A DNA stretch of 64,000 bases from Cryptomeria japonica. Its lineage: Eukaryota; Streptophyta; Pinopsida; Cupressales; Cupressaceae. Where the stretch lies: NCBI RefSeq assembly GCF_030272615.1, contig NC_081409.1:240215832-240279831 (forward strand), written 5' to 3'. A model generated the notes under the pieces. It was not told where the DNA came from, did not search any database, and saw only the letters and a list, made by a program, of their open reading frames with translations. This document shows, piece after piece, positions 37,012 to 47,396 of the stretch (the first letter of the stretch is position 1; each line of letters starts with the position of its first letter). Both the position numbers and the translations under genes were made by a program.

Positions 37012-37841
37012 TGTGTATGGTGAAAAATGGATAACAATAATAACAATATTGAAAGGCTAAATGAATTCAACCACCAAACCCTAGCCTAACAATCAACAAA
37101 GATCCACCATAACATATGAAGATTACCTAAGACAATGCAAATCACATGAAATCAAAAAGATTATACCATTACATGTCCAAGAGGGTTTTGATCTCCATTC
37201 TTCCTATCTCCATTGATCTTGCTTGATATATTTGCTCTCAGATTTTATGTGCACAAGAGCTCAACAAAGAACGGAATGTGGTTGTAAGTAGGATCGTAGT
37301 GTAGTCAATTGATCAAGTCATTAGCTCATTAGATCATTAGGTCATTAGAATGCTTGATTAGAATGATTGATTAGGAATGAATGATTAGGGTTCCATAATG
37401 AAGGAAGCATCTCCTTATATAGAAGACACTATATGAAATGGAGGGATAAGATTGAGAGGTATAAAAAAGGAGGTCGGCTAGGATTAGAGGGTAGGTTGAA
37501 GAAATAATAAAATAATGAAAGAGGTAGGTAGTGTAGGAATTAAGAGATGAATGACATGTGTCATGTGTAGAAAAGGTTAATGAGTTAATTAAATAAATAA
37601 AGATTTATTTAATTAATAGAAGAAGTGGGATCAATTAAATAAATAAGATATTTATTTAATTTTGGAAGAGGATAATTTAAATAAATAAATGTATTTATTT
37701 AAATGAGAAATAAGGCTAGAATCGGATAAATGAATTAATTAAATAAATAAAGATTTATTTAATTAATAGAAGAATTAGGCTTAAATAATTAAATAAATAA
37801 AATATTTATTTAATTAGACATGACAATTTTAGGTGTCTACA
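37012..37841 (-). repeat. LTR of the partial gypsy element (830 bp)
   Basis: Starts TGTAGACACC at 37841 and ends CACA at 37012, next to the primer-site-like sequence. Near its start (37585-37817) are five AT-rich inverted repeats, each of the form TTAAATAAATA-loop-TATTTATTTAA. No partner LTR exists in the insertion. Confidence 0.85.
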
Positions 37842-37861
37842 GATAACATTCCTAAGATTAT
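37842..37861 (+). repeat. 20-bp duplication, right copy
   Basis: Identical to 32556-32575. The LINE-B reading frame resumes directly after it. Confidence 0.97.
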
Positions 37862-39472
37862 TGAACCTCATCATAATAAGATATTATCTGCTATCCCTAC
37901 AACTGATGAAATAAAAAAAAATGTTTTTTCCTTTCAAGGGGATAAGTCTCCGGGCCCGGATGGCCTTCCCATGTTCTTCTTTCAGGAATATTGGCATATT
38001 GTTGGGGAAGACACGATCAATGAATTCTTTAGATCCAAAAGAATTCTTAAGGAAATCAATTCTACTTTTATTGCTCTAATTCCTAAGGCAGTTGGAGCTG
38101 ATTCTATGGGAAAGTGTAGACCAATAAGTCTTTGTAATTCCTTTTACAAGATTATTTCAAAAGTCATGACTTCTAGATTGTTGGTTGTTCTCCCCTTTGT
38201 TTCTTTGAGGAGCAAAAAGGATTTGTCCCAGGTAGGCAGATTTTGGATTCTATTATTCTTGTGCATGAGAATATCCACTCTCTTAATGCTACAAACAAAG
38301 AGGGATTCTTGATAAAATTGGATCTGGCAAAAGCCTATGATAGATTGGAATGGTAGTTTCTTTTCAGGGTTATGGAGGCCTTTGGATTTGATGAGAAGGT
38401 TATTAAAATTACTAGAGAACTGATATCTACTCCAAATTTCTCTATTCTTATAAATGGATCTCCGTCTAGATTTTTTAAATCTTCCAGGGGCCTCAGGAAA
38501 GGAGACCCTATCTCTCATATTCTTTTCACTATATTGGTGGAATGTATGAGCAGACTGATTCAAAAGTTGAAAATGAATAAAGCCATCAAAGGGTTGCAAC
38601 CCTCTTCTGCTAATGTTTCCTGTACACATCAATAGTTTGTTGATAATACAATTTTGATGGGATATTCTTCTGTTGGTGAGGCTGCTGCCTTCAAAGGTGC
38701 TCTCAGTTCTTATTCCTTGGCTACTGGACAACAAGTTAATTGGGAGAAATCTGCTATTTATTTCATCAATACCCCAATATTGAGGCTGCAGAGGATTGCT
38801 TACGTTATTGGCTATAAGGTGGAGTTGCTCCTCTCTACTTATTTGGGTCTCCCTCTTGGTTTGGATCCTCCAAAATCTTTCTGGAATTCGTTAATTGACA
38901 AACTCAACAAAAAATTGGCAAGTTCGAAAGGATCTATGCTATCTCAGGCTGGTAAGCTTCAACTTCTTCACGGTACTCTTTAGAATCTTCCTGTTTATGC
39001 TCTTAGCTTGTTTAGTATACTGGTTAAATTTGCTGAAGCTTTAGAAAGAATTCAAAAAATATTTCTTTGGTCAGGGGTAGAAGATAAGAAAAGGATAGCA
39101 TTGGTTGCTTGGGATAAAGTCTGTAATCCTAAGAGCAATGGGGGATTACGTATTAAAGTTCTCAAAAATTTCAACAGAGCCTTGCTTGCTAAACAGATTT
39201 GGAGGGCTTTTGGTATTAAGAAAGATTGGAGTAGGGTGTGGTTTGATAAATATATACATAACCAGCCAATTCATTCTCTTCTCTACTCTGAAGATATCCC
39301 TACTAGTTCTTTCATATGGAATAGTATGATCAAATCTATAAAAGTTGCTAAAGCTGGAGTTGGTTGGGTCCTTGGCAAAGGTGATAAAATCAGGTTCTGG
39401 GAGGATGTTTGGATTAAAGATGAACCTCTTTTAAACCAGGATTGAAGCCAATTCATTGAAGAATGCAAAAGG

Positions 39473-40288
39473 ATGTATGGTTCTATGGTTTGTAATTATT
39501 GGAAGGAGAATAAATGGGTTAGACTTGATGTAGTTTATGCTGGATTTTCACTGCTCCAGCGGGATTTGCTATCCTTTTCTGTTAGTAAAGATTCTGATGA
39601 TGTGTTCCTATGGAAGAGAAATCCTAGGGGTAATTTCACTGTTGCCTCTGCTTATAAAAAAACTATTACTCAGGCCTGCAACCCAATATGGACTAAAATC
39701 TGGAATAGATTCCTCATTCCTAAAGTTAACATGTTTTTTTGGTTTGCAACTCACAACAAGATTCTTACCATTGATAGCTTGGCTCGAAGAGGATTCATGT
39801 TTCCTAATAGGTGTGAGTTATGTTAGAAAGAGGCATAATCTATGGATCATTTGTTTATTCATTGTTCTTTTAGCTGGGAAATCTGGAGTAAAGTCTGGAT
39901 GCAATGGAAAGTTGATTGGGTTATGCACAATAGCCTTAAGAAAGTCATCTTGCAATGGATCTTCCCTACCAAACTTCCTCTCATTAAGACCCTCTGGTCC
40001 TTTGTCCTTCCTATGACCTGTTGGTATATCTGGAAGGAGAGAAACAATAGAATTTTCAGGAAGGCTAAGTGTTCTTCTCAGGTGGTTTTTGAAAAGATTT
40101 GCAGAGCAATTAAAGAAAACATCAATACCATTCACAAAAACAACATGCAATGTAGCTATTTTAACATGACTGATAATGAGAAAAACATCCTTACTGAATG
40201 GAAGCTGACTCACAAGCTCTGTAAATCTGATATAAAGAGCAGGAGAGATAATGTTGTTTGGAGGTTCCCTTTTCATGATTGGATTAGG
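39473..40288 (+). pseudogene. LINE-B zf-RVT and connection region
   Basis: Between RT and RNase H. 39473-39826 reads DDVFLWKRNPRGNFTVASAY and WNRFLIPKVNMFFWFA, then the zf-RVT start RRGFMFPNRCELC. After two stops (near 39823 and 39835) it continues SMDHLFIHCSFSWEIWSKVW and WYIWKERNNRIFRKA to 40288. The Cys/His set CELC-HLFIHC is complete. The two stops fit CAG and CAA codons. Confidence 0.85.
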
Positions 40289-40755
40289 TGAATTTTGATG
40301 GTGCAGCTAAAGGTAATCTTGGGAAGGCTGGAGGGGGAGGAGTCATCATAAATTCTTATGGTTTTTGTGTTGCTGCTATTGCCTCTCCCTTTGGAGTTCA
40401 AAACAATCATGTGGCAGAAGCTTTGGCAATGTTAAAATGTCTCCAACTTGCTTAGAGTTTTAAATTTTAAAAAATATGGCTGGAAGGGGACTCTCTCAAT
40501 ATTATTCAGGCTATCAAAGGTATTAGTTCCCCTTCTTGGAACATTTATAATATCATTGATAATGCTAAAAAATTATTAGATGCCTATGATAGTGTGATTA
40601 TTTACCATACCCTAAGGGAAGGTAATAGGGTAGCTGATTTATTAGCTAATGAGGGGGTTTTTTTAGAGGAGGATACTAAATATATCGGAGAAGTTTCTTG
40701 TAAGAAGGGAGTCCGTGAGCAATTATTATTTGATAGAGTCCATGTTACAAGTTAA
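40289..40755 (+). pseudogene. LINE-B RNase H domain
   Basis: RVT_3-type RNase H. It reads VNFDGAAKGNLGKAGGGGVI (first Asp), AEALAMLKCLQLA (Glu), WLEGDSLNIIQAI (Asp), and REGNRVADLLANEG near the end. Two in-frame stops lie near 40453 and 40468. It ends at TAA near 40753. Confidence 0.88.
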
Positions 40756-40923
40756 TTTCATTATTATTTTTCTGGGTTCGAATCTCAAAGACAAATATTG
40801 GAGTGATGTGGAGTGTCAGTTGATTACCTATTTAAGACATTGTGATAACGAGAACCGGTGTGACGGGCCTAATCATATTAAGTACTGGTTTATATTGAAT
40901 GTCTTAAAAGACTATTCGAATAA

Positions 40924-42579
40924 CAAGAAAATCACCCTATTTTTCAATTCCAACATCTGAGTTTGATTCGAGTTGTCTTGTTTCTTCAGCATTTGGGTAT
41001 TTCATGCTCTGTTGAGGGTTTCGACCTAAATAGTCATTACATTATGTGGGGTAATCTTAATCGCAATGAGGCTTCTAGCTGTGATAATTGGAAAAACAAA
41101 AGGAAAATATGGTGAAGGTTGCACTGATATGGATTCACTGATTACATGGAAAAACTGCACGAGAGTAAAAAGTCGGTGTCACATGGTTTTGCCAAGGGCT
41201 GGAGCAATAATAAAGTCACTCTGTTTGGCCAGACATGGAAGCTAGATGAAGATTTGGTGGTGGAGGTTACAGGATTGCAGAAGGAAGGCACAAAATTTTA
41301 CAGATACCTCAAGTTCTCAGTGGAAGCTACCAAGAATTTCCCTAAAAATAATGAAGAAAGGGCTTGGCTTGCTAAGAAGGACAATGTGTCCTACTACCTC
41401 CCTCACTAGGTAAAATCTTTTTGGTAGAAAATGTGGAGAGTTTTAATGGAATACCTAACTGTTGATGGTAGGTTTTCGAAGGTTTACAATTACCATTTTG
41501 TCATCCTAAACCATTTTTGCCATGGCTCAAATATTTCGTTGCCCTTCTATTTAGCTTCTTCCCTTAACGATATCCTGGCCGGCCATGCCAAAAAACCTAA
41601 ATCCTACCCCATTTCTCACCAACACCTTATTTTGTTAATTTATGAGCGTTTGAAGGGTAAATCTAGGGCTAATAGGGAAGATAATTTGGTGGAGAATGCC
41701 CACATTTTTGAGGGTCATGATGGCTCTAATTCTGATGAAGATTCTTCTAATCTTCCTCTGCATAAGAAATTGAGGGTTGGGGATGAAGCTAAAGAAGACA
41801 TGGGAGAGAATGTTGGTTTAGAGGAGGAACAAGGGAAGGAGGTAGATGAAGAGGCAGAGAATGAGTAGAAGAAATAGGTTGAGGGTGAGGAAGGGAATGA
41901 GCAGAGAAAAGAGGATGTTGAAGAACAAGAAGCGAAGAATAACCCTTATGTCTCTGATAGCAGGAATGATGTTCAACACAAAATGGAGGAGGGAAACCCT
42001 AGGTCTGTGGGCTCTTCTTTGGTTATGGAGAACATGGACTCCATTCTGAATGCTGCCAGAAATAGTACCCTAGAAATGTTCAGTTTTCAGAAATGGGTAA
42101 TTGATAACATCTCCAATATTCAGAATAATAAAATTGAGAACTTGATTAAGGATACCAACACTAAAGGTAAAGAGGATGTTTCGGAGGATACTAGTGAGGC
42201 AGAGAACGAAGAAGAAATTCTGGACTGATCGAAAAAAGATATGATTAAGGGAGATTTGAAGCATCTTGAAGATGTGGTCAGAATCATCAAAGAAAAGGGA
42301 GAGGTTGATAATGAACTTATAATCAACTGGATTACAAAAACTAAGAAGGCCTTGAAGAAATTCATGAATGCTTTGGTTGCTTGTTTGGAGAAGACCAAGC
42401 AGAATAAAGAGACGATGATCATTGATGACGTGCCAACCACTAGTTCTGTTCTTCACTCTTCCAGACGCAGAACCCGACAAACTACCAGTGAGCTGGAGTT
42501 GAAGACCAAAGACACCCATCAGATGCAGGACCTGAAAGAGGTAGCTAATGCTATGATGATGCTGGTTAAGGATGCGTAA
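40924..42579 (+). pseudogene. LINE-B ORF3: unrecognised extra ORF after RNase H
   Basis: I do not recognise this family. One reading frame holds from about 40924 to the TAA at 42577, some 550 codons, broken by seven stops: TGA at 41113, 41125, 42226 and TAG at 41407, 41425, 41866, 41875. Each could come from CGA or CAG by one C-to-T change. The N-terminal half is globular and aromatic (KVTLFGQTWKLDEDLVVEVT, EYLTVDGRFSKVYNYHFVIL). From about 41660 it becomes acidic (Glu/Asp-rich), then has a likely helical region (42240-42400) and a basic stretch SSRRRTRQTTSE near 42460. It lies inside the LINE target duplications, so it was carried by the element. An alternative is an older insertion or captured host exon, but no boundaries are visible. 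Confidence 0.7.
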
Positions 42580-42779
42580 AAGTCTATAAATATTTTCATC
42601 TAACATGTAATCTATTTTTAGGTTGCCAGTTTCTCACTGGCCTTTTGCTGTTGTTTTCTCTGTTATTCTTTTGCAACCTTTCTTTCTTTTTCCCATTCTT
42701 TCTAGTTTCTCTTATGCTTATCTTCTCGTTATGTAAGAGGGTTTCGGGTCCCTTAAAACCTGATTTTCCTTAATCAAAA
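42580..42779 (+). other. LINE-B 3' UTR
   Basis: About 200 bases, T-rich, with AGAGGGTTTCGGGTCCCTT near the end (a GGG-loop-CCC hairpin comparable to the one in LINE-A), then AATCAAAAA at the target site. Confidence 0.7.
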
Positions 42780-42796
42780 ACATGTCTTGCTTGTTG

Positions 42797-44160
42797 GCTC
42801 TACAACTACAACTATCCAATCCCTTCATATTAGGAATGTGCCGTAGGAATAACACTACAAAATTTTAAATTAGTAGCCTACATGAATTCCCTTCAAAACT
42901 AGTGCCCAAGATGAAGAGGTAACCAAAAGACATCAATCTGTTAGCTAGAGGAGTACATAAAGTAGTTGGGAGGGATATTTTCATTAATGGAGAATAAGTG
43001 GATAGGTTAACATATGACCACTATATTTGATGCTAAAAAACCTTCTAATATTTTATTAAAAATGAGACATTCCTTTGTAGACCAACCATATCGCTAGCCT
43101 ATTTTCTTAGATTTTGATCCCCAAACAATTTTTGAAACTTTGAGCAAGATCTAGAATTATTTCACTAGTTTTCCCCTTCTCATTTGTTGGAGGTAGATTG
43201 GGTACTCAAAACTTTGATGGAGGTTCTTGGTTCTTAGTTCATTAGAATGCTATAATGAACTAATTCTCCTTGTATCTCCATTTTGGCTATATTAGCCTTT
43301 CCCAAAACTTGTCAAGCACTTCTATTATAGTTTCCTAATTTTTTTTGCCTAGTGGAACTCTTTTAAAATATACTAAGCATGATCTTGAGGGAACTAATGT
43401 TTATAGGTCTACTAGAATGGCCATTTTCCAATATCCCACCAAAAAAAAGTTAATATCTCTAGTAATTCTCTAAGAAAGGGTGATGATTTTAGGGAAGAAT
43501 CTATGTCTAGGGATAGTTAACTAGAGCCTTCTCATCTTCGGTATGAAGGAAATAGTTTTTTAATGAATCAAATGCTTCATATTGTGATTAAGAGGAGGGT
43601 ATTTTTTAGATTGAAATGAAGGATGTTCTTGAAACTCTTCTATGGGATGGAAAAATCCCTTAACACTTCTCATAATTTCTAGTACATTGGGACTGAAGAT
43701 ACTAATGCCCTGACAATTTAGCCACAATTGTGTGTGTCCTATTCGTGCAAACATCAAAAAAAGTTGAGAATCTAAATTTTACATTGAATGAAATGGAGAA
43801 TAAGATGAATTTGATGATTAATGTTTATACTAAGGTAATGGATAGGCCTGCTACCACCCTTTTAGTTTTTGAAATCCAAAATTATAAGAAATATGCTAAG
43901 GATGAAGATTGGCTATAAAAAAATGAGGAGATATATATTCTCCTCTAGGACGATTGGGGTACTCTTATTTCTTAGTCTAGTTAATGTGATTATTGTTTTT
44001 ACTATGCTCTCCTATAACATTGGTCCTTTTTGTTAATGTATTGATTAAGTGTTATATTTAGCCTATGTTGGGCTATTTTTGCTATGCCCTTTGGGCTCTA
44101 TTTGTATAGGGCTCAATACCCCAATTTTTTTTTAGATTAATAAAAATAATTTGTTTTGAC
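42797..44160 (+). other. Possible 5'-truncated LINE-like 3' end
   Basis: No intact gene. 43776-43918 ends an open frame (LNEMENKMNLMINVYTKVMD) followed by about 200 bases of 3'-UTR-like sequence with GGGCTCAATACCC (a hairpin) near 44105 and TTAATAAAAATAA at about 44140. This is how plant LINE 3' ends look, but no poly(A) tail or target duplication was found. Confidence 0.3.
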
Positions 44161-46770
44161 ATTTGGAATCTTGTCAAGAAATTCAATGTTATTGGAAACC
44201 ATATCAAATACTTGTCACATACACAACTCTTAGTGCTTGTTTAGAACTAAATGCTCATTAGGAAATGAAAGTAATTTTAAAACCATTACAAAATTTTCAT
44301 GCACAATAGTTCCTACTCTAAGACAGTTCATTTGTTTTTTTTAATTGTGTAATTCAATAGAGAAGAGGAACATGTTGGGGCTTTTGGACTTTGGGTTTTG
44401 ATATTAATTTTGAACCTTTGAATTTTTAAAAGATTCATTGATATTGGGTTACGAGATACAATTGAGACTTGGAACCTAAGCTTCCAAATCTAAAAGGGAG
44501 TTTGAGGTTTCCATAGGAATATGGAGGTCAAGGGTGCAAAGGAAATTGGAACTAGAACCTAACATTCTAGGTTCCAATTAAGGCATGAAGTATGAAAGGG
44601 ATCAATATTCTTTACATGTCAAGGAGTGGAATTCAAACAGAAATAGGGATCTAGAACATGAATTTATTGGTTCCTTTTAGAACTCAATTTTAAAAAGAAC
44701 CAACGGAAAATACTTTTAAGGAGAAAGAAAGGGGTGGTGATAGGGAGGACTCTAGATTGCTTGAGGTAGCTTGACTCACTCCAAGGCCTTTTTCCTAGCC
44801 TAACCCAAGAATACTCCTCTCTATTCCCCTATTTCACTCTAGGTCCTCACTACCGAGGGTTGTTACTCTGCTCTTTGTGAATTCACTTTCATAAATCCAC
44901 CAACTCACTATCCCACTCAATCTAACTAGACACCTTGCAGGGTTTACTCCACCATTAATTATACCTACAACTTCTCCTAAGTTGTTTTCTCCTCATGTTT
45001 GGATCTTCTCTTCCTTTGATCCCATCTTCCCCTGGTCTAAGGATAATAGCCTAGACTCCGGTCTACCCTGCAAGTGATTCCTCTTGGTCACTGATACCTA
45101 GTCGGGCTATCATCAAGATCGCCTAGGGCTAGTCTATTGAAACGACTGACGCCATTCCCCGGTCTGCTACAAATAAAACTCTACTGTACATGGTTGGCTC
45201 TTCTTGACAACCTCCAATGGTCGTGTGAATCCCATGATGGAGAATCAAGATAAAGCCATGTTATAACTACTTGTCACCAGCAGAAAACAAGAACAGAAAG
45301 ACAACTTTATCTACAGAGCCGAGCTTGACATGACTTCAAAATTGGAACTCACAAAACATAGAAAAGTAACATCTACTCTATCACACTGGCATTTAAAGAT
45401 TTAAGCCATTATTTACAGTTTACAAACACAAATTGAACTCTGAGAAAAGAAACCAAAAAATGATCTTCACATTGCTATTCAAAAGAAGTTTGTTCCTATG
45501 GAATCAACACATCCGACAATCCCAATCCAACCTCCTTCTAACCTCTTTACAAAATTCCCATTGGGTCTTTTATAGCCTCATAAACATGTCTTGAATCATC
45601 CCTAATAGACGAGATTCAACATGACAATTTGGTTTCTGACTGTAACTGACTTTGTATTTCCATTAGGTCATCGGGATAGCATCAAAACATTCACTCCGAT
45701 GACCGATGATAGTTTACAAAGTGCACATTTCCTCATCAGGTTATCAGTGTAGCATCAAACACCTCTTGCCGATGGACGATGGTGTGCTACTAACAGAATG
45801 TGTCCTTATTGGGTTATCGGTGTAGCTCTAAACATGTTATGCCAATAGTCGAACGCATTCTCCAAACGGTATGCTTTTCCATCAGGTTATCAGGGTAGCT
45901 CTAAACATGTTGGACCGATAGCCAATGGTGCACTCCAAACCGTATGCCTTCCTATTGGGTCATCAGGTTAGCATCAAACATCTCTTGCTGATACTCAATG
46001 GCTCCACTCCAAACTCACTCCACTCACTCCAATCCGCTGGCGACCTCATCAGGTTATTGGGGTAGGTAGAAAACAATCCCGCCGATAGTCGATGGGTCCA
46101 CTCCGGTATTATGCATACTCATCGGGGCATCGGTATAGGGTAAAACTAGTTGTTCCGATGGCTAGTGGTTGCGCTCCACATGCTGGTGGTGTCATCAGGG
46201 TAAGTCTCACCGAAAACATGAATTTTTTAAAAGAAAACAAAAATTCACTCCAAGATCCCTATAAACAACCTAATGGACTTGAACCAGTCCTTATGCCAAA
46301 ATTGAAAAGGGTATTTGCTCACCCATAGGTGCTCCTGCACTAGGTGGAAGGAGATTTTAAGTCTAGGGAAGATCCTAAAGTCCACAAGGAATTGAAATTT
46401 AATTTATATATAATGAATGAAGGGAATAGAGAAAATGGAAGTAGAAACCCAACAATATATGCAAAATTCTTATTGGGACCTAAATTCCAAAATGGAAGTG
46501 AGTAGGATTTGGTATGTGTGATAGGGTTAAATACAAAAAAATTGAAGAATAAAAAGGTAAGGACAAGACACATGAAAATGAGGTTCCAACATTTCATCTA
46601 GTTGGGTACACATGTACCTCTTAATCAAAATCTAGAGCTCAAGGAGTAGACCATAAAATTCAACTCAAAAAAATGTAAATAAGGCATAGGATCAAGACAT
46701 TAACGCATGAACATGGCCAACATGGTTCAAGACAACGTAGGAAAACTTCAAGAAAAAGATTAAAATATAG
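44161..46770. other. Unassigned sequence with a tandem block
   Basis: No supportable gene. It should be the continuation of the old gypsy element at 59560-60310 if the copia insertion is removed, so parts may be its LTR. It contains the degenerate tandem repeat at 45655-46215. Confidence 0.4.
45655..46215. repeat. Degenerate ~70-80-bp tandem repeat with CATCGG-GTAGC and CCGATGG motifs
   Basis: About seven units, each with a phrase like TTATCGGTGTAGCTC or TCATCGGGATAGCATC, then AAACAT, then GCCGATAGTCGATGG, then a CACTCC spacer. Units start near 45662, 45736, 45812, 45884, 45954, 46046 and 46120. Confidence 0.75.
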
Positions 46771-46775
46771 CTTTG

Positions 46776-47086
46776 TGTAAGAATTGGCTTAAAAGCCACC
46801 TAATAATGCAAATGAATGAAGGAAAGCAAAAACAAAAATCATATATGAGATAAATAAACTGTATTCAACTCAAGAGAACACAAATAATACAATGAATGAG
46901 AATGGCCATGTATGAGAGCAATGGGTGAGTATATATAGGACTTACCACCCAAGAGACTAAAAACACTACCAATGCGGGATAAAGTGAAAAATTCCCTAAG
47001 TAAACTTAATTAAGTGTGAAGAGAGCTATTATGGAGAACTAGCTAATAAATAACTAGATGGAAAAATAACCCTATTCACGCTAACA
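46776..47086 (-). repeat. Copia 3' LTR (311 bp)
   Basis: Begins TGTAAGAATTGGC and ends CGCTAACA on the plus strand. It matches 59251-59559 along its whole length with roughly one difference per eight to ten bases by eye. A TATA-like element (minus CCTATATATAC) lies at 46929-46939. Confidence 0.92.
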
Positions 47087-47391
47087 CCCCCCCCCTTGAG
47101 TGCAACTTAGCGAGAAATATAGACAAAAAAGAAAAGATGGGTCTTGACAACTAGGCTCAATGAGGTACCCATGTACAAAAAATCTTCTCAAACAAAAAAG
47201 GAAGGAGAAAACCAAGTGGGAAAAAAATCTCCCCAAGAGAAGAGGAAAATACAAAAAAATCTCAAAGAATAATGTGAAGGATAATACCCCATGTGATTAA
47301 AAACATCCTCATTCCGTGAGAGAAGTTGAGATGAATCACAAGAAGCCAAAACTGTAGCAACACAAACATCATCAAGAGTAACAGTAGATGT
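47087..47391 (-). other. Copia 3' internal stub and polypurine tract
   Basis: Runs from the polypurine tract to the chromovirus target site. It contains coding-like minus-strand sequence (TLDDVCVATVLASCDSSQLL) of unknown role, joined in the original element to 55285. Confidence 0.6.
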
Positions 47392-47396
47392 GATCT

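Larger units (their letters stand above)
32576..37841 (-). mobile_element. Partial Ty3/gypsy element (one LTR, leader, gag) inserted in LINE-B
   Basis: A 5266-bp insertion on the minus strand. At its right end is an LTR (37841 to 37012), then a primer-binding-like site, a leader of about 2.3 kb and gag. The left end at 32576 lies inside coding sequence (reading RARYNYDST across the junction), with no pol and no second LTR. The 20-bp flanking duplication is far longer than the 5 bp normal for integrase. The LTR starts TGTAGACACCTAAA, the same 14 bases as the solo LTR at 55691-57246, so the families are related. Confidence 0.88.
32223..39450 (+). pseudogene. LINE-B ORF2 reverse transcriptase, split by insertion
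   Basis: RT of LINE-B. The linker at 32256-32575 (EIYWRQRSRALWLEAGDRNT) runs into the insertion at 32576. It resumes in the same frame at 37862 after the duplicated DNIPKII. Motifs: PGPDGLPMFFFQEYW, INSTFIALIPKA, CRPISLCNSFYKIISKVM, then a frameshift near 38200, FVPGRQILDS, IKLDLAKAYDRLEW (first catalytic Asp), RGLRKGDPIS, and the active-site motif as FVDNTILMG near 38637. The usual second Asp has become Asn, and Ala became Val. The thumb-like YLGLPLG follows near 38840. The piece at 39008-39445 completes the RT C-terminal region. Confidence 0.9.
29514..42779 (+). mobile_element. LINE-B: full-length L1-type LINE, 17-bp TSD, split by another element
   Basis: A complete non-LTR retrotransposon. 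The target duplication is ACATGTCTTGCTTATTG at 29497-29513 and the same with one mismatch (G for A) at 42780-42796. The 3' end is AATCAAAAA. Inside are ORF1, endonuclease, RT, zf-RVT, RNase H and ORF3. A 5266-bp gypsy piece plus a 20-bp duplication (32576-37861) interrupts it; without these the LINE is about 7980 bp. The 5' UTR before the first ATG at 29609 is only about 95 bases. All ORFs carry stops or frameshifts, so it is dead. Confidence 0.92.

Noticed and set aside
38144-38734. 196-codon minus-strand open frame
   Set aside because: It is antisense to the LINE-B RT motifs, which are unambiguous on the plus strand.
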